A DNA stretch of 29,616 nt from contig JBJMSU010000029.1 in the NCBI GenBank assembly GCA_045801465.1, positions 1-29,616 on the forward strand. The letters are read 5' to 3'. The stretch is from DATFWC01 sp045801465 (GTDB lineage: Bacteria; Pseudomonadota; Alphaproteobacteria; Rhizobiales; Xanthobacteraceae). The first letter of the stretch is position 1. Every line of letters begins with the position of its first letter. The notes below the pieces were generated by a model, which worked only from the letters and a program-made list of their open reading frames with translations, was not told where the DNA came from and ran no database searches. A program made the translations under genes and the position numbers. This document shows positions 15,512 through 23,365 of the stretch, piece by piece.

Positions 15512-16474
15512 ATGAAGACCTTGATTCGTTCGGCACTGATTGCGGCGGCGGTGCTGCTCGCGGGCGCGCCGAGCCACGCCGGCGAGCCGCACTGGCCGGA
15601 TCACCTGACCATTGCGACGGCCTCTCCCGGCGGCACCTATTACGTCTATGGCGAAGGCCTGGCGAACATCCTGACGCGCGCCCTCGAGCTCCCGGTGACG
15701 CGGCTCGCCACCGAAGGACCGGCCCAGAACATCGAGCTGCTCGAAGCCGGCGACGCAAAGCTCGCCTTCGTCACCATGGGGGTTGCGCTGCAGGCGTGGA
15801 ATGCGACAGGCGTGTGGAGCGGCCGCAAGCCGGCGCGGGCGATGCGCGCGATCTTCCCCATGTACGACACGCCGTTCCAGTTCCTGGTGTTGCAGGAATC
15901 GGGCGTCCGCTCGGTTAACGAGATGGCCGGCAAGCGCGTCGGCATCGGCCCGCCCGGCGGGACAACCGCCATCTACGTGCCGGAATTCTTCAATACGCTG
16001 AAAATCCCGGTCAACGTCGTGCACGGCGATTGGGCCGAGCTGGCCGTGCAGGTGGACAAACGTGCCGTCGACGTGCTGGCGGTCGGCGCCGGCGTGCCGT
16101 TTCCCACGTTCGTGGAGCTCGAGACCCGCCACAAGGTCCGCTATGTGGCGATCAACGCGGAGCAGATCGCCGCCTTGCGGCTGGCGATGCCGGAGCTCGC
16201 GCCGTCGCGCATTCCGGCCGGAAGCTATCCGTCGCTGCTGCGCCATTACGGCACCGTCGGCCTCTATAACTTCGCCGTGGCGCATGCGGACTTGCCCAAC
16301 GACCTCGTCTACGCGGTCGTCAAGGCGGTTTTCGCCAACCACGAGGAAATGATGGAGACGCATGCCGCGGCGGCGGCCACCGTTCCGGGCAATATCGAGC
16401 GCAACGCGTTTCTGCCGCTCCACCCGGGTGCCATCCGCTACTATCAGATAGGGCGGGCGGGCCAGGGCGACTAG
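15512..16474 (+). CDS. TAXI-family TRAP solute-binding protein
   Basis: 320 aa. Residues 1-23 are a Sec signal peptide (cleavage near SHA|GEP), so the protein is periplasmic. The mature part begins with LTIATASPGGTYYVYGEGLA, the typical opening of the TAXI (TRAP-associated extracytoplasmic immunogenic) receptors. It continues with TEGPAQNIELLEAGDAKLAF, MYDTPFQFLVL, MAGKRVGIGPPGGTTAIYVP and LAVQVDKRAVDVLAVGAGVP, all in family order. Such proteins normally hand a small acid to a TRAP membrane pair. No dctQ/dctM or fused 4TM-12TM gene is in the window; the adjacent membrane protein is DctA, 20 bp upstream and not a known TAXI partner. The ligand is unknown. Confidence 0.93.
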   Translation: MKTLIRSALIAAAVLLAGAPSHAGEPHWPDHLTIATASPGGTYYVYGEGLANILTRALELPVTRLATEGPAQNIELLEAGDAKLAFVTMGVALQAWNATGVWSGRKPARAMRAIFPMYDTPFQFLVLQESGVRSVNEMAGKRVGIGPPGGTTAIYVPEFFNTLKIPVNVVHGDWAELAVQVDKRAVDVLAVGAGVPFPTFVELETRHKVRYVAINAEQIAALRLAMPELAPSRIPAGSYPSLLRHYGTVGLYNFAVAHADLPNDLVYAVVKAVFANHEEMMETHAAAAATVPGNIERNAFLPLHPGAIRYYQIGRAGQGD

Positions 16475-16497
16475 CGAGGTTGGCGCGGCGCCGGGGC

Positions 16498-18141
16498 ATG
16501 AACGATCCCATCACCATCGAGGGCGACTACGACTACATCGTTGTCGGGGCCGGATCGGCCGGCTGCCTTCTCGCCAACCGGCTGTCGGCCGATCCCTCGT
16601 CACGGGTGCTCGTGCTGGAAGCCGGAGGCCACGATAATTGGCTCTGGTTCCATATTCCGGTCGGCTACCTCTTCGCCATCGGCAATCCGCGCGCCGATTG
16701 GATGTTTCGCACCGAGGCGGAAGAGGGCCTCAACGGGCGCAGCCTGAATTATCCGCGCGGCAAAGTGATCGGCGGCTGCTCGGCGATCAACGCCATGATC
16801 TACATGCGCGGCCAGGCCGCCGATTACGATCACTGGCGCCAGCTCGGTTTGGCCGGCTGGGGGTGGGACGACGTGCTGCCCCTGTTCAAGAAGCACGAGG
16901 ACCATTTCCTCGGGGCGAGCGACAGCCATGCGGCGGGCGGCGAATGGCGCATCGAAGCGCAACGCCTGCGCTGGGACATTCTCGACGCGTTCCGCGCAGC
17001 CGCCGCGCAGGCAGGCATCAAGCCGATCGACGATTTCAACTGCGGCGACAATGAAGGGTGCTGCCTGTTCCACGTCAATCAGAGGCGCGGCCGGCGCTGG
17101 TCGGCGGCACGCGCCTTCCTCAAGCCGGTCCTCTCTCGCGCCAATCTGCGGCTGGAGACCGGCTGTCTGGTGGAGCGCGTCGAATTCGACGGCAGGCGGG
17201 CGGTGGGCGTTGCCTGGCGCCAAGACGGGGTGGCCAGGCGCGCGCGGTGCCGCCGCGAAATCATCCTGTCGGCAGGCTCGATCGGCTCGACGCAGCTCCT
17301 GCTGCTCTCCGGCATCGGCCCGGCGGCCGCGCTGCGGAGCTTAGGGATCGCGGTCGTGCTCGACCGGCCCGGCGTCGGCGAGAATCTGCAGGACCACCTG
17401 CAGCTTCGGCTCATCCACAAGGTCTCGGGCGTCAAGACGCTCAACCAGACATATCAGTCGCTCCTGGGCCGCCTGATGATGGGGCTCGAATACGCGTTTC
17501 TGCGCCGCGGCCCTTTGACCATGGCGCCGTCACAGCTCGGCCTGTTCACCCGCTCCGACCCGCGGCAGGAGCGGGCCAACATCCAATTTCACGTGCAGCC
17601 ATTGTCGCTTGACCGGTTCGGCGAGCCGCTGCACGCGTTCCCGGCATTCACCACGAGCGTCTGCAATGTCCGGCCGACCAGCCGCGGCACCGTCAGTTTG
17701 CGCTCGGCGGATTCCACGGCGCCGCCGATGATCAAGCCGAATTATCTCTCGACCGATGAAGACCGCTTGGTGGCCGCCGACTCGATTCGGGCAGCGCGCC
17801 GCATCGTCGCGCAGCCCGCGCTGCAATCGTATCGGCCGGTCGAATATCTCCCCGGCGGCGCGGTCGGCGACGACGAAGCGAGCCTGATCAAGGCCGCCGG
17901 CGATATCGGAACGACGATCTTCCATCCGGTCGGCACCGCAAAAATGGGACGCGCGACCGACCCGCTCGCCGTCGTCGACGAGAGGCTGCGCGTGCTCGGT
18001 CTCGAACGGCTGCGCGTCGTGGACGCCTCCGTCATGCCGACGATCACGTCCGGCAACACGGCGGCGCCCACGATGATGATTGCCGAGAAGGGCGCGATGC
18101 TGATTCAGGAAGACGCAAGCCGGAAACAGTTTTCGCTCTGA
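16498..18141 (+). CDS. GMC-family FAD-dependent oxidoreductase
   Basis: 547 aa. Glucose-methanol-choline oxidoreductase, nearest in style to choline dehydrogenase/alcohol dehydrogenase members. FAD-binding turn YIVVGAGSAGCLLANRLS at 13-30 with LVLEAGG (38-44). GMC signature 1 spans YPRGKVIGGCSAINAMIYMRG (85-105). Signature 2 includes AGSIGSTQLLLLSGIGP. The catalytic pair is H476 (FHPVGTAKMG) and N520 (TSGNTAAP). These enzymes oxidise a primary or secondary alcohol, passing electrons to oxygen or a quinone-linked acceptor. The ATG at 16498 lies 24 bp after the TAXI stop; a TTG six codons earlier is an alternative. It is the last gene of the run starting at 11892 and may oxidise a hydroxyl on the imported compound or its product. 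Confidence 0.94.
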   Translation: MNDPITIEGDYDYIVVGAGSAGCLLANRLSADPSSRVLVLEAGGHDNWLWFHIPVGYLFAIGNPRADWMFRTEAEEGLNGRSLNYPRGKVIGGCSAINAMIYMRGQAADYDHWRQLGLAGWGWDDVLPLFKKHEDHFLGASDSHAAGGEWRIEAQRLRWDILDAFRAAAAQAGIKPIDDFNCGDNEGCCLFHVNQRRGRRWSAARAFLKPVLSRANLRLETGCLVERVEFDGRRAVGVAWRQDGVARRARCRREIILSAGSIGSTQLLLLSGIGPAAALRSLGIAVVLDRPGVGENLQDHLQLRLIHKVSGVKTLNQTYQSLLGRLMMGLEYAFLRRGPLTMAPSQLGLFTRSDPRQERANIQFHVQPLSLDRFGEPLHAFPAFTTSVCNVRPTSRGTVSLRSADSTAPPMIKPNYLSTDEDRLVAADSIRAARRIVAQPALQSYRPVEYLPGGAVGDDEASLIKAAGDIGTTIFHPVGTAKMGRATDPLAVVDERLRVLGLERLRVVDASVMPTITSGNTAAPTMMIAEKGAMLIQEDASRKQFSL

Positions 18142-18197
18142 CGGCGCGGCTCAGCGTGCCGGATACGCACGTTGTGGTGCGGAGTCATGCAAGCAGC

Positions 18198-18226
18198 TTG
18201 ACAGTCGCCCACAAGAACGTTCTCTT
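18198..18226 (+). promoter_or_regulatory. Probable dinB promoter
   Basis: A consensus-perfect -35 box TTGACA (18198-18203) is followed after 17 bp by TCTCTT, a poor -10. The LexA box overlaps the -10 position, the classical geometry for repression. The -35 is persuasive; the -10 is not. Confidence 0.5.
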
Positions 18227-18233
18227 TCTGTTC
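18219..18233 (+). promoter_or_regulatory. LexA (SOS) box of the alphaproteobacterial type
   Basis: GTTC-TCTTTCT-GTTC matches exactly the direct-repeat operator GTTC-N7-GTTC bound by LexA in alphaproteobacteria. It ends 26 bp before the start codon of the translesion polymerase gene and overlaps the expected -10 region, so the gene should be repressed until DNA damage. Confidence 0.85.
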
Positions 18234-18259
18234 TCGTTCTCAGCAGATGAATCGTCCGG

Positions 18260-19507
18260 ATGGAAGCGACGGCCACCATCCTCCATGCGGATCTGGACGC
18301 CTTCTATGCCTCGGTCGAGCAGATGCTCGACCCGGCATTGCATGGCAGGCCGATCGCCGTCGGTGGCGGGGTTGTGCTCGCCGCCTCCTACGAAGCCAAG
18401 GCCTTTGGGGTCCGCAGCGGGATGGCGGGCCGGCGAGCGCGCGAACTCTGTCCGCAGCTCATTTTTGTGAACGGCCATTTTAACGACTATCAACGGCTGG
18501 GCGATGCCGCCATGCAGGTGATGGGCGATTTCACGCCCCTCATCGAGCGGATCTCGATCGACGAGGCCTTCGCCGACGTTGCGGGCTCAATTCACCTGTT
18601 CGGTCCGCCGGCCGAAATTGCGCAGAAGATTCGACGCCGCGTGCGGGCGGAGCTGGGACTGCCGATCTCCGTGGGAGTGGCACGCACCAAGCACCTTGCA
18701 AAGATCGCCTCGCAGGTCGCCAAGCCCGACGGGCTGGTGGTGGTCGATCCCGACACCGAGCTCGAGTTTCTTCACGATTTGCCCGTCGACTTGATGTGGG
18801 GGGTGGGTCCGGTCACGAAGGCGCGGCTGGCCGAGATCGGCGTGCTCACCATCGGGCAGTTGGCGCAGACCCCGGGAGGGTCGCTGGAGCGGTTGCTCGG
18901 CCGCGCGGCGGGGGAGAAGTTGGCGGCGCTGGCGTGGAACCGCGATCCGCGGGAGATCAAGCCACGTCGCCGGGCGCGCTCGGCGGGCGCACAGTCGGCG
19001 ATCGGCAGGAAACCTGCGGAAGAGCGCGTCTTCCGACCGACGCTGCGTCATCTTGCGGACAGGGTCGGCACGCGGTTGCGAGCCAAATCCCGCCCCGGCC
19101 GGACGGTGACGGTGCGGGTCCGCTTCGCCGATCTCCGCTCGGTCACTCGCCGGGTCACGCTGCCCGCGCCGATTTCGGCGACGGCAATGCTTGCCGAGAT
19201 TGCCGAGGACCTGGTGCGTGCCGTCCTGGCAAATCACCCGGACGAGGAAACCATTTCGCTCCTGGCGATCTCGGTATCGAATCTGGAGAAGCACGCGGTC
19301 GTTCAGCTGGAACTCCCGCTTGAACTTGAAGACGAGGAGCGCCGGCCCGGCACCAAAAGGGGAATGGCGCGCTGGATGGCCGACCGCGCCATTGACGCGA
19401 TCCGTGGTCGCTTCGGATGGGAGGCCGTCGGATATGGGTCGGTGGTTTTGGGGTTTTCCCGCTCCGTTCCTGACGAGTTCCGCGAACTGGCCGAAAAGGA
19501 TCTGTGA
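18260..19507 (+). CDS. dinB: DNA polymerase IV, Y-family translesion polymerase
   Basis: 415 aa. Error-prone DNA polymerase that copies past lesions. The palm motifs are intact: HADLDAFYASVEQ (9-21) with the metal-binding D11, and SIDEAFAD (99-106) with D101/E102. YEAKAFGVRSGM (44-55) is the finger motif. A helix-hairpin-helix region lies at 178-215, WGVGPVTKARLAEIGVLTIG. The little-finger domain fills 240-345, and QLELPL (349-354) resembles the sliding-clamp binding peptide. The ending beyond 360 is longer than in E. coli DinB (351 aa). A LexA box lies just upstream, so it is part of the SOS response. Several DinB paralogues per genome are common in this group, so this may not be the only copy. 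Confidence 0.95.
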   Translation: MEATATILHADLDAFYASVEQMLDPALHGRPIAVGGGVVLAASYEAKAFGVRSGMAGRRARELCPQLIFVNGHFNDYQRLGDAAMQVMGDFTPLIERISIDEAFADVAGSIHLFGPPAEIAQKIRRRVRAELGLPISVGVARTKHLAKIASQVAKPDGLVVVDPDTELEFLHDLPVDLMWGVGPVTKARLAEIGVLTIGQLAQTPGGSLERLLGRAAGEKLAALAWNRDPREIKPRRRARSAGAQSAIGRKPAEERVFRPTLRHLADRVGTRLRAKSRPGRTVTVRVRFADLRSVTRRVTLPAPISATAMLAEIAEDLVRAVLANHPDEETISLLAISVSNLEKHAVVQLELPLELEDEERRPGTKRGMARWMADRAIDAIRGRFGWEAVGYGSVVLGFSRSVPDEFRELAEKDL

Positions 19508-19539
19508 TATCAGGGGACGCCGAAAGGTTCGGTGCCAGT

Positions 19540-19576
19540 CTCGTGCCCCGCTTCGAACTTCTATCGGCGGCACTAC
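19540..19576. repeat. Possible decayed copy of the hairpin repeat
   Basis: Left end CTCGTGCCCCGC and right end CGGCGGCACTAC resemble the ends CTAGTGCC(G/C)C and GCGGCACTAG of the elements at 11410-11576. GTGCC (19543-19547) can still pair with GGCAC (19569-19573), and an inner TTCGAACTTC resembles the shared GAAGTTC core. Most of the inner stem is lost. The match is short. Confidence 0.35.
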
Positions 19577-19659
19577 CCGGCTCGGAAGCGCGCCCGGCGA
19601 GGGCGAGCGTGGCAGCCATGACGGCCCGCCCTCCTGGAAAATCCCGAGATTCGTATTAA

Positions 19660-20100
19660 CTATCGCGTTGATGACTTCGGTGACGACTTCGCTTCTGGTG
19701 AAGACTTCGCGTCTGATGCTTTCGGGTCCGGCGGCGGCGGCCGATATTCCGGCAAAGGCTGAAACTGCTCGTGGGTGCATTCGTCGATGAGCACGGCGAG
19801 GCGCCAGTCGAGCACGCGCCCCTCGCGCATGAAGAACGCAAGATAGGTCGGCCGCTCTTGAACCGTCGTCCGCACGCACGCCATCCAATCTCCCGGTTGG
19901 GCGAGCCGGGTCCGGCGCAGGGCGGAAATTTCAAACGGCCCGGTGAAGGCGCGATCCTTCAGGCCCAGCAGATTCTTGGCGACCAGCGTCTGGTAATCAG
20001 CGGGTCCAGTCTCCGATTCTGCCGACATATCGAGCGGCATCAGGGATGTGCAGGCGCCGAGCAGCGCCAGCGCACCAATGCCGATCCACGATCGCCCCAT
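19660..20100 (-). CDS. Small lipoprotein of unknown function
   Basis: 146 aa. The start MGRSWIGIGALALLGACTSL is a lipoprotein signal with lipobox LGAC at 14-17, so the mature protein should be anchored to a membrane in the periplasm. The middle part has DYQTLVAKNLLGLKDRAF, and then CVRTTVQERPTYLAFFMREGRVLDWRLAV, a compact beta-rich stretch. The tail is Pro/Lys/Ser rich (PLPEYRPPPPDPKASD onward) with repeated KSSP units. I placed the start at 20100 because it begins exactly at the signal sequence, with GGAG ten bases upstream; the frame is open further upstream. It is divergent from rnr. I do not recognise a named family; similar small lipoproteins occur in Bradyrhizobium-like genomes as far as I recall. 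Confidence 0.8.
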   Translation of the reverse strand: MGRSWIGIGALALLGACTSLMPLDMSAESETGPADYQTLVAKNLLGLKDRAFTGPFEISALRRTRLAQPGDWMACVRTTVQERPTYLAFFMREGRVLDWRLAVLIDECTHEQFQPLPEYRPPPPDPKASDAKSSPEAKSSPKSSTR

Positions 20101-20195
20101 CCGACGGCTCTCCAGGCAAGCAACGTGCGATAGCATCACAAGCACGTCACGAGGACAAAAATCGAGCAATTCCTTTTTCACATTAGGACAGGACC

Positions 20196-22463
20196 TTGGC
20201 AAAACATCAGAACAGGCCCCTCCCCTCCAAGCAGGATCTCCTCGCCTTCATCGGCTCGCGCGACGGCAAGGCCGGAAAGCGCGAGATCGCCCGCGCCTTC
20301 GGCATCAAAGGCGGCGACCGCGTGGCGCTGAAGAACATGCTGCGCGAGCTCGCCGACGAGGGCCAGGTCGAGCACCGCCGCCGCAAGCTCAAGCCTGCCG
20401 GCCATCTTCCCTCGGTGGTGCTCGCCGACATCACCGGCCGCGACGGCGACGGCGAATTGATTGCAGTGCCGACCGAATGGGACGAGGAGGCGCACGGACC
20501 CGCCCCCAAGATTCGCCTGGTCACGCCACGGCGGCAGCGGCCCGGCGAGGCCGCCGGCGTCAACGACCGCGCGCTGGTCCGGGTGGAAGAAACCGGCGAG
20601 GACGGTGAGGAAATCCGCCATAGCGGCCGCGTGATCAAGATCATCGATCGCGCCAGGCACCGCGTGCTCGGCGTCTTCCGTGCGTTGCCGGGCGGCGGCG
20701 GGCGGCTCTCGCCGATCGACAAGAAGCAGCTTGGCCGCGAGCTTGCGATCCCGGCCGGGGCAACCGCCGATGCCCAGGAGGGCGACCTGGTTGCAGTCGA
20801 CGTGACCAAGCACGGCCGCTTCGGCCTTCCCACCGGACGGGTGAAGGAGCGGCTCGGCTCGCTGAAATCCGAGCGCGCCGTGAGCATGATCGCGATCCAT
20901 GCGCACGGGCTGCCGCATGTGTTCCGGCGCGAGGCGCTGGCCGAGGCGGACGCGGCGATGCTGCCGACGCTTGCCGGCCGGCAGGACTGGCGCGAGGTGC
21001 CGCTCGTCACCATCGACCCCGTCGATGCCAAGGACCACGACGACGCCGTCCATGCGGTGCGCGATACCGATCCGGCCAATCCCGGCGGGTTCGTCATCAG
21101 CGTCGCCATCGCCGATGTGGCGTATTACGTGCGTCCAGGTTCGGCTCTCGACCGCGAAGCGCTGGAGCGCGGCAACTCCGTGTATTTCCCCGACCGCGTC
21201 GTGCCGATGCTGCCGGAACGGATCTCCAACGAGCTCTGCTCGCTCAAGCCGAACGAGGATCGCGCCGCCCTGGCGGTGCGCATGGTGGTGGGCGCGGACG
21301 GACGCAAGCGCAGCCACACGTTCCATCGTGTGCTGATGCGCTCACAGGCGCGCTTGCACTACGCCCAGGTGCAGGAGGCGATCGATGGCCACACCGACGC
21401 GGTGACGGCGCCGCTCGCGCAGCCGGTCATCGCGCCGCTGTACGAGGCGTATCGGGCGCTCGCCGCGGCGCGCGACGCACGCGAGCCGCTCGATCTCGAC
21501 CTGCCAGAGCGCAAAATCCTGCTCAAGGGCGACGGCACCGTCGATCGGGTGATCACCCCGCCGCGGCTCGACGCCCATCGCCTGATCGAAGAGTTCATGA
21601 TCCTCGCCAACGTGGCGGCAGCCGAGACGCTCGAGCGCGCGCACCTGTCCTTCGTCTATCGCGTGCACGACGAGCCGGGCCTGGAGAAGGTCCAGGCGCT
21701 GCGCGAGTTTCTCGCGTCCCTGGATATCCCGTTCGCCAAAGCCGGTGCGCTCAAGCCGGCGCAGTTCAACCGCGTCCTCGCACGCGTGAAGGGCTCGGAA
21801 TACCAGAAGCTGGTGAACGAGGTCGTGCTGCGCACGCAGGCGCAGGCCGAATATGCGGCCGAGAACTACGGCCATTTCGGCTTGGCGCTGAGGCGGTATG
21901 CGCACTTCACCTCGCCGATTCGCCGCTATGCCGATCTGATCGTGCACCGCGCCCTGATCCGCGCGCTCAAGCTCGGCGACGGGGGCCTCCCCGACCAGGA
22001 TCCCGGCACGCTGTCGGAGATCGCCGCCCGCATCTCCGCCGCCGAGCGGCGCGCCATGACGGCCGAGCGGGAGACCACGGACCGGCTCATCGCCCAATTC
22101 CTCGCCGACCGCATCGGAGCAACCTTTTCCGGCCACATCTCCGGGGTCACGCGCGCCGGCTTGTTCGTGAAGCTGGATGAGACCGGCGCCGACGGGCTCA
22201 TTCCGGCGCGCACCATCGGGACCGAATATTTCCGTTACCACGAGGACAAGCATGCGCTGGTCGGCGCCGACAGCGGCGAGACCCACCGGCTCGGCGATCC
22301 CGTGACGGTGCGCCTGGTGGAGGCCGCGCCGGTTGCCGGGGCGCTGCGATTCGAGCTTTTGTCGGAAGGCCGCTATGACGTGCGGGCGCGCAAGCGCGCA
22401 CACCGGCCTTCAGGCCGCGCCGAGGGGCGCATGCGCAAGGGTCGTGGTCGCAAGGGACGATGA
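20196..22463 (+). CDS. rnr: Ribonuclease R
   Basis: 755 aa. Processive 3'-5' exoribonuclease that can degrade structured RNA. Order of domains: N-terminal winged helix (about 10-60), cold-shock-like domains (70-230), catalytic RNB domain (about 265-590), S1 domain (about 630-715) and an Arg/Lys-rich tail. The RNB active site IDPVDAKDHDDAVHA carries D274, D280, D282 and D283, and the RNB core NYGHFGLALRRYAHFTSPIRRYADL is intact near residues 555-580. Translation most likely begins at a TTG preceded by AGGACAGGACC, giving the standard MAKHQNRPLPS start. In related genomes rnr follows topA; here 12 kb separates them. The stop overlaps the start of the Nudix gene by 4 bp. Confidence 0.96.
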   Translation: MAKHQNRPLPSKQDLLAFIGSRDGKAGKREIARAFGIKGGDRVALKNMLRELADEGQVEHRRRKLKPAGHLPSVVLADITGRDGDGELIAVPTEWDEEAHGPAPKIRLVTPRRQRPGEAAGVNDRALVRVEETGEDGEEIRHSGRVIKIIDRARHRVLGVFRALPGGGGRLSPIDKKQLGRELAIPAGATADAQEGDLVAVDVTKHGRFGLPTGRVKERLGSLKSERAVSMIAIHAHGLPHVFRREALAEADAAMLPTLAGRQDWREVPLVTIDPVDAKDHDDAVHAVRDTDPANPGGFVISVAIADVAYYVRPGSALDREALERGNSVYFPDRVVPMLPERISNELCSLKPNEDRAALAVRMVVGADGRKRSHTFHRVLMRSQARLHYAQVQEAIDGHTDAVTAPLAQPVIAPLYEAYRALAAARDAREPLDLDLPERKILLKGDGTVDRVITPPRLDAHRLIEEFMILANVAAAETLERAHLSFVYRVHDEPGLEKVQALREFLASLDIPFAKAGALKPAQFNRVLARVKGSEYQKLVNEVVLRTQAQAEYAAENYGHFGLALRRYAHFTSPIRRYADLIVHRALIRALKLGDGGLPDQDPGTLSEIAARISAAERRAMTAERETTDRLIAQFLADRIGATFSGHISGVTRAGLFVKLDETGADGLIPARTIGTEYFRYHEDKHALVGADSGETHRLGDPVTVRLVEAAPVAGALRFELLSEGRYDVRARKRAHRPSGRAEGRMRKGRGRKGR

Positions 22464-23218
22464 TGAACGACGGTTTCGACCCCGCCCGGCACGAGTTCGC
22501 GCAATGGCTCACGCGCGTCGAGCGCAACCAAACCCATCCGAACCAGCGCTGGCGCGACGCCGCGACCCTCATCCTGATCGACCGATCGGGAGCGACGCCG
22601 AAGGTGCTGCTGGGACGCCGCCACGCCGGCCACAAGTTCCTGCCCGGCCGTTTCGTTTTCCCGGGCGGCAGGGTCGAGCGCAGCGACGGCCGCATGCCGA
22701 TCGCGACTCCGCTTCACGCCGCAGTCGAGGCGCGGCTCCTAAAGCGGATACGCCGCCCGAGCCCGCTGAAAGCGCGCGCCTTCGCGCTCGCCGCCATCCG
22801 CGAGACGTTCGAGGAAACTGGGCTCCTGATCGGCCGCAAGCAGGAGGGTGCGCGCGGCACGCCGGGCAAGCGCACGACCTTGTTCGATCAGGCCGGCGTC
22901 TATCCCGATCTCGCCTCCATGCACTTCGTTGCGCGTGCGCTGACCCCACCTGGCCGGCCGCGCCGCTTCGACACCCGTTTCTTCGCCGCCGATGCCACCG
23001 CGATCGCACATCGGGTGGAGGGCGTGATCGGCCCGGATGCCGAGCTGGTGGAGCTCGTCTGGCTGCCGATCACCGAGGTCGAGCGGCTGGAAATCTCGAC
23101 CATCACCAAGGTCGCGCTCAAGGAGCTGGAAGCGCGCAGCGCCGCCGGTTTCGGCCACGACCTGCCGGTGCCATTCTACCGCATGATGCACCGTCGCTTC
23201 ATCCGCGAGGTGCTGTGA
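22460..23218 (+). CDS. Nudix hydrolase
   Basis: 252 aa. Hydrolase of a nucleoside diphosphate linked to another group. The Nudix helix half REТ-type motif is seen as AIRETFEETGLLIG (about 111-124). The preceding GG of the box (FPGGRVERSD, 67-76) is separated from it by an insertion of about 35 residues, so the box is split, as in the subgroup related to eukaryotic NUDT7/8/19 coenzyme A or ADP-ribose pyrophosphatases. The N-terminus and a C-terminal extension match that longer subgroup. It overlaps rnr by 4 bp (ATGA) and is surely co-transcribed with it. Two adjacent ATG codons are possible starts. Substrate not determinable. Confidence 0.9.
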   Translation: MMNDGFDPARHEFAQWLTRVERNQTHPNQRWRDAATLILIDRSGATPKVLLGRRHAGHKFLPGRFVFPGGRVERSDGRMPIATPLHAAVEARLLKRIRRPSPLKARAFALAAIRETFEETGLLIGRKQEGARGTPGKRTTLFDQAGVYPDLASMHFVARALTPPGRPRRFDTRFFAADATAIAHRVEGVIGPDAELVELVWLPITEVERLEISTITKVALKELEARSAAGFGHDLPVPFYRMMHRRFIREVL

Positions 23219-23303
23219 CGATCCCGATACAGCTCGGCAAATACGCACGCTCGGCCAACGCGGGACTCGGGAACCCGGGCCGATGAAACATCCGGAAATT
23301 CCT

Positions 23304-23328
23304 GGAACCGTCGGCGGAGCGCAACGTT
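23304..23328 (+). promoter_or_regulatory. EcfG-type general stress promoter
   Basis: GGAAC (23304-23308) and CGTT (23325-23328) are separated by exactly 16 bp, the consensus for the alphaproteobacterial extracytoplasmic-function sigma factor EcfG of the PhyR-NepR general stress response. It lies 37 bp before the DUF2267 start, giving a short leader. It predicts that the DUF2267 and CBS genes are stress-induced. Confidence 0.75.
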
Positions 23329-23365
23329 CACCTCTGAGGAACCTCGGATAATCCGGAGGGCGAAC

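Noticed and set aside
14142..15758. 538-codon antisense frame over dctA
   Set aside because: His/Asp/Arg-rich shadow of hydrophobic codons in dctA.
20178..22403. Two antisense frames (382 and 353 codons) over rnr
   Set aside because: Shadows of the RNase R gene with no recognisable motif.
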